Of a DNA stretch of 64,000 nt, positions 61,312 to 64,000 are shown piece by piece (the first letter of the stretch is position 1; every line of letters begins with the position of its first letter). This stretch comes from Colius striatus. Lineage: Eukaryota; Chordata; Aves; Coliiformes; Coliidae. Made by a program: the position numbers and the translations under genes. The DNA lies in the NCBI RefSeq assembly GCF_028858725.1, contig NC_084771.1, positions 9,824,915 through 9,888,914 of the forward strand, in the 5' to 3' direction. Below the pieces are notes generated by a model. The model had not been told where the DNA came from, made no database searches, and saw nothing but the letters and a program-made list of their open reading frames with translations.

Positions 61312-62309
61312 CTTTCCCTGACCAGCTGGTTCAGGTGCCATAGATGCAGGAGGAGACTTGCCTCTCTATCACTTATGCACTTATTGCAGAGGGTCACAGC
61401 AGCCAGGTGGGTACCAAATCCCCTCAGATGCCCCATTTCTTATAACAGCCTGGTTCTCCCATTGCATTTAAAGCACCTGTCCCCCCTCAGCAAGCCTGTG
61501 ATGCTACTGCTCTCACCCCACCAGCCTTCCGTGGAGCCACCAAAAAGAGAAGACATGAGGCACTACAAAAGCACCAGGCTTGGCTCTGGGTCAGCAGAGG
61601 GCTCTGGCTGGAATGGATGCACACATTGGTATAAATGTTTTTAATGCAGAGATATCAGAGCGTGTTCGTGGCTGAAAAGGCACCGTATTCAAATTTCAAG
61701 GGTCATATCGCCCATTGAGCCAGAAGTCAGATAGAAGCACATTCATAACTTCATTCTGCCACAAAAGAGTGCAACAGAGTGAAAGTCAAAAAGTCCTTCG
61801 GTTTAAAAAACCCCAATCTTTATATTTTTAAGCAGGCATTTTTAGAGCTGAGGGAAGAATGGCAAAACCCACAATAATTCTAACAGCAATTGCTTTAAAC
61901 TCGGTGTTACCTTTCTACTTTCTCTTGGCACGGGCAGTGATAAAAAGACTGCTGTGTTTTTAAAACTAGCTGCAACTTTGTGAGTCTTTGAGCAGTAAGG
62001 GCAGTTCAGGTATGTTTAAGCTGCAGACACCACGGGGGGGGGATGCTTTGTTTCTTTAAGAATCTTATTTTTCCATTAATTGTTTTGGTGTTAATGGGAA
62101 CGTTTTTATTAGACTTGTTTTGTGTTTTAATAACCTTGTCAGATTTGAGAGGCAGTATCCAGGTAACGGTATGTATATGAGGAGGAAAGAACGGATGGTG
62201 GTGGGTTTTTAAACATACTCTTGTACCTCTTCCAGCTGGCTGCAAGGGGGGAGAGTGTTTACCTCTCCCTTCCTTCCTCATCACCAGAATTAGACCCCAG
62301 AAGGGAAGG

Positions 62310-62720
62310 ACCGCGCTCATGCGCAAAGGCCGTCCGCGCCATCCCGAGGGAGTTGGGCCAAGTTGCCCCCAAACCCGAGGGAGAAGGGGAACGGGGTGGT
62401 GAGCCCGAGCACGACCTCAGGGTTTGTAAAGCCTCTCTTTTTCTCTCTTTCCTCCCTTCCTTTCCCTTCCCCCGCCGCCCTCCCAGAACCGCACGCCCCG
62501 GACGGCACTGAGAGGCCTTGCACCGCCGCCGAGGCCGCGGCCACCTTCTCAGCCTTGACGACAGCTCCCAAGGAAACCCACGGGTGCCCCCGGGCGCTGC
62601 CTCCCCTGACTTCGAAGAAGCTGTGTCTGCTGAGCCCCCCGTCACCCCTGAGGCTGACGGATGTGCCCGAGCACCCCTCGGATGACTCGTCCGCCCACGC
62701 CATCTCCCTCACGTCCTGCG
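62310..62720 (+). promoter_or_regulatory. CpG-rich patch over the large NEXMIF exon boundary
   Basis: CpG dinucleotides are unusually dense from about 62310 through the first 230 bases of the coding exon, in contrast to the AT-rich intron before it. The patch includes a CATGCGCA motif (half of an NRF1-type site) at about 62318-62325. It could be an intragenic CpG island or simply GC-biased coding sequence; no promoter elements such as a TATA box or initiator are evident. Confidence 0.3.
62433..62486 (+). other. Polypyrimidine tract and 3' splice site of the large NEXMIF exon
   Basis: About 50 bases are almost entirely C and T and end in CCCAG at 62482-62486. This is a very strong 3' splice site and the main reason for placing the exon start at 62487. 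An alternative AG at 62419-62420 is in phase with the donor and would add 22 in-frame residues, but it lacks a comparable pyrimidine tract. Confidence 0.8.
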
Positions 62721-64000
62721 TGACAAAGGGCATGAGCTCCTGGTCGCTGCCGGGCGACTGCGAGAAGGCTCCTTTCACCATGATGGAGCCCGGGGGCATG
62801 TCGGCGTTGACGGGCGACTGCTTGATGCAGCCGAGCCGGACCTGTCTGGGCTGCTTTATTGAATCAAAGGACGGCATTGATGCAGAGCCGGGAATAAGCT
62901 TGAAAGTGGGGGATATAAATAGGGATTATGACACCTGTTCGGTCTCTGATATAGGGATTCACTGCATGAGCACAGGAGAAACCATGAGATATGGGGATCA
63001 ACTGCTTTCAGACCAGCTTTTAAGCTTCCCTATGCATAAATCGAGGGCAGCAGACAAAAGAGATGCAGAAAAATCTGACAGCGATTCAGAGGACCCCACT
63101 CAGAAAAATTATTACGAGGGATTACTATTAGACAAATGCAACGGTGAGGAACCTTTACTAACAAATCCCAACCAGGAATGGGGCTATTTTGAATCTTTCA
63201 TTAGTGAAAGTAAAATTGAGCTGCTTGACCTCTGCTCCAAAAATGAGCTTTCTGTAAATCTGTTTTCCGAGGAAGACGTGGATAATTACATGTTCGATGA
63301 CGACGATTCCACCTTGGGAAGCGACGTCTGCTCCCTAAAGATTAGATACGAATCTTTCCAGGACAACGTGCGGGAGAAGACCACCACCCTACAGGAGGAC
63401 GCCCAGTTCAACTTCTTCCCCAGCGTGTTCGGCAACTGTACCAAAAGGGACAGCAGGAACACCCTGAAAAGGGGGCCTGGCAGTGCCACCGACCCTTCTC
63501 AGTTCAAATCGGAGGAAGGCATCATCTGGGGGGAGGAGGAGGAGGACGGTGAGGAAGAGGACGGTGAGGAGGAGGAGAAAGCTGCCTTAAATAAATCTTG
63601 CAACAGCACAGAGATGGTGCAGTACGTGGGCTCCAAAAGGAGCCACTTTTTGGACTCGGTGAATTCCACGGAGGACTCTGGGGAGTTCAGCGATGACAGC
63701 ACTTGCACAGAGTCCTCCTACGACGTGCTGCGGGACATCAAGGACTGCAGCCGGTACCTGGCCCGGGACCACTCCAGCTCCTTCATTCAGCAGAACTACG
63801 GGTTGCGGGCCAAGAGGAAAGTGCGATACAGTGACGATTACCTGTACGACGTGGACTCCATCGAGAACGAGAAGATCCTGGACAAGAAGGAGTGGCTCCC
63901 AGATGGCCCCAAGGAAGAGGATGATGACGAGTGGTGCCCCAAGAAACGGCGAAAAGTCTCTCGCAAGGAGCCCCCCGTTATCATCAAGTACATCATCATT
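62487..64000 (+). CDS. NEXMIF: NEXMIF large coding exon, partial (runs off the window)
   Basis: This is the main coding exon. The acceptor AG at 62485-62486 follows a pyrimidine tract of about 50 nt. Bases 62487-62488 complete the split codon 26 (G|AA), and 504 further codons are open to base 64000, so the stop codon is outside. Together with the first coding exon this gives 530 residues, against about 1,500 for the human protein. Visible landmarks: a Cys block RTCLGCF near residues 143-149; a very well conserved stretch at about residues 270-325 ([15 protein letters not shown], then DNYMFDDDD and SLKIRYESF); a Glu/Asp/Gly low-complexity run at residues 375-389; a basic cluster RAKRKVR at about 466-472; and PKKRRKV at about 510-516, a classical monopartite nuclear localisation signal. 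The final residues VIIKYIII begin a conserved core that continues beyond the window. I read the whole exon codon by codon and saw no frameshift or stop. Identity with NEXMIF rests on many blocks nearly identical to the human protein as remembered. Confidence 0.95.
63533..63577 (+). repeat. NEXMIF: Coding Glu/Asp/Gly trinucleotide-type repeat in NEXMIF
   Basis: Fifteen codons encode only Glu, Asp and Gly (residues about 375-389), mostly GAG with two GAC-GGT pairs that mark an internal duplication of a GAGGACGGT-like unit. The region corresponds to a Lys/Glu/Asp-rich, poorly conserved segment in the human protein, so length variation is expected there. Confidence 0.9.
63938..63958 (+). other. 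NEXMIF: Nuclear localisation signal codons in NEXMIF
   Basis: The codons encode PKKRRKV (residues about 510-516), a classical monopartite nuclear localisation signal, preceded by an acidic EEDDDEWC segment. It agrees with the known nuclear location of NEXMIF. Confidence 0.85.

Larger units (their letters stand above)
58288..62486 (+). other. NEXMIF: Intron between the two NEXMIF coding exons
   Basis: A 4.2-kb phase-1 intron with a GTAAGG donor and a CAG acceptor. It contains one large plus-strand CR1 fragment (60800-61311). The remainder (58294-60799 and 61312-62290) is unique-looking sequence in which I see no gene. The last 200 bases become GC- and CpG-rich, then switch to a C/T tract directly before the acceptor. 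The NEXMIF reading frame stays open for 193 nt back into this intron (to the TAG at 62291) but has no ATG there. Confidence 0.85.

Noticed and set aside
62317..62877. 186-codon minus-strand open frame, and others at 62259-62645, 63286-63489, 63499-63708 and 63587-63772.
   Set aside because: They are antisense shadows of the NEXMIF coding exon in GC-rich sequence; the plus-strand frame has clear homology.
1..64000. Search for a CRISPR array, toxin-antitoxin pair, phage or operon-type system.
   Set aside because: The window is avian nuclear DNA; direct repeats found are minisatellites without spacers, and no prokaryotic-type genes are present.

Overview
This window is vertebrate nuclear DNA, almost certainly from a bird. 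Two observations support this. At least twelve fragments of CR1 retrotransposons are scattered through it, several ending in the (ATTCTRTG)-type tail typical of avian CR1. The only real protein-coding gene, at the right-hand end, is an ortholog of NEXMIF (neurite extension and migration factor, formerly KIAA2022). From general knowledge, the human gene is X-linked and the matching region in birds is on chromosome 4 (4A in songbirds). There are no bacterial-type genes, operons, CRISPR arrays or phage.

Layout. Bases 1-58162 are non-coding and most likely belong to the long 5' intron(s) and/or upstream flank of NEXMIF, which is read on the + strand. They hold 5'-truncated CR1 copies (eight minus strand, three plus strand here; a twelfth, plus-strand, copy lies in the coding intron at 60800-61311), two minisatellites (14-bp unit x4 at 34542-34597; 34-bp unit x3 at 39701-39802), a few microsatellites, three perfect CRE palindromes, G-quadruplex-capable G runs, and one GC/CpG-rich patch near 9.0-9.7 kb that could be a promoter or first exon. 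Several positions pair a good 3' splice site with a good 5' splice site. The best is 19102-19236, a candidate untranslated exon.

The first coding exon carries the NEXMIF ATG at 58212 and ends at a GTAAGG donor after 58287. A 4.2-kb intron (58288-62486) with one large CR1 follows. The giant coding exon starts at 62487 and stays open to the end of the window, so its stop codon lies outside. The spliced product present here is 530 residues, about the first third of the protein (human NEXMIF is about 1,500 residues). It includes a cysteine-containing N-terminal block, a highly conserved acidic central block, a bird-side Glu/Asp repeat, and a PKKRRKV-type nuclear localisation signal near residue 510.

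Most other open frames in the window are chance frames or antisense shadows of CR1 or of the NEXMIF exon. I found no convincing novel multi-gene system. The items worth a second look are candidate untranslated exons and regulatory sites of a neuronal gene, a possible six-codon upstream ORF, a repeat-built 261-codon frame, and two CR1 copies that share 117 identical bases.
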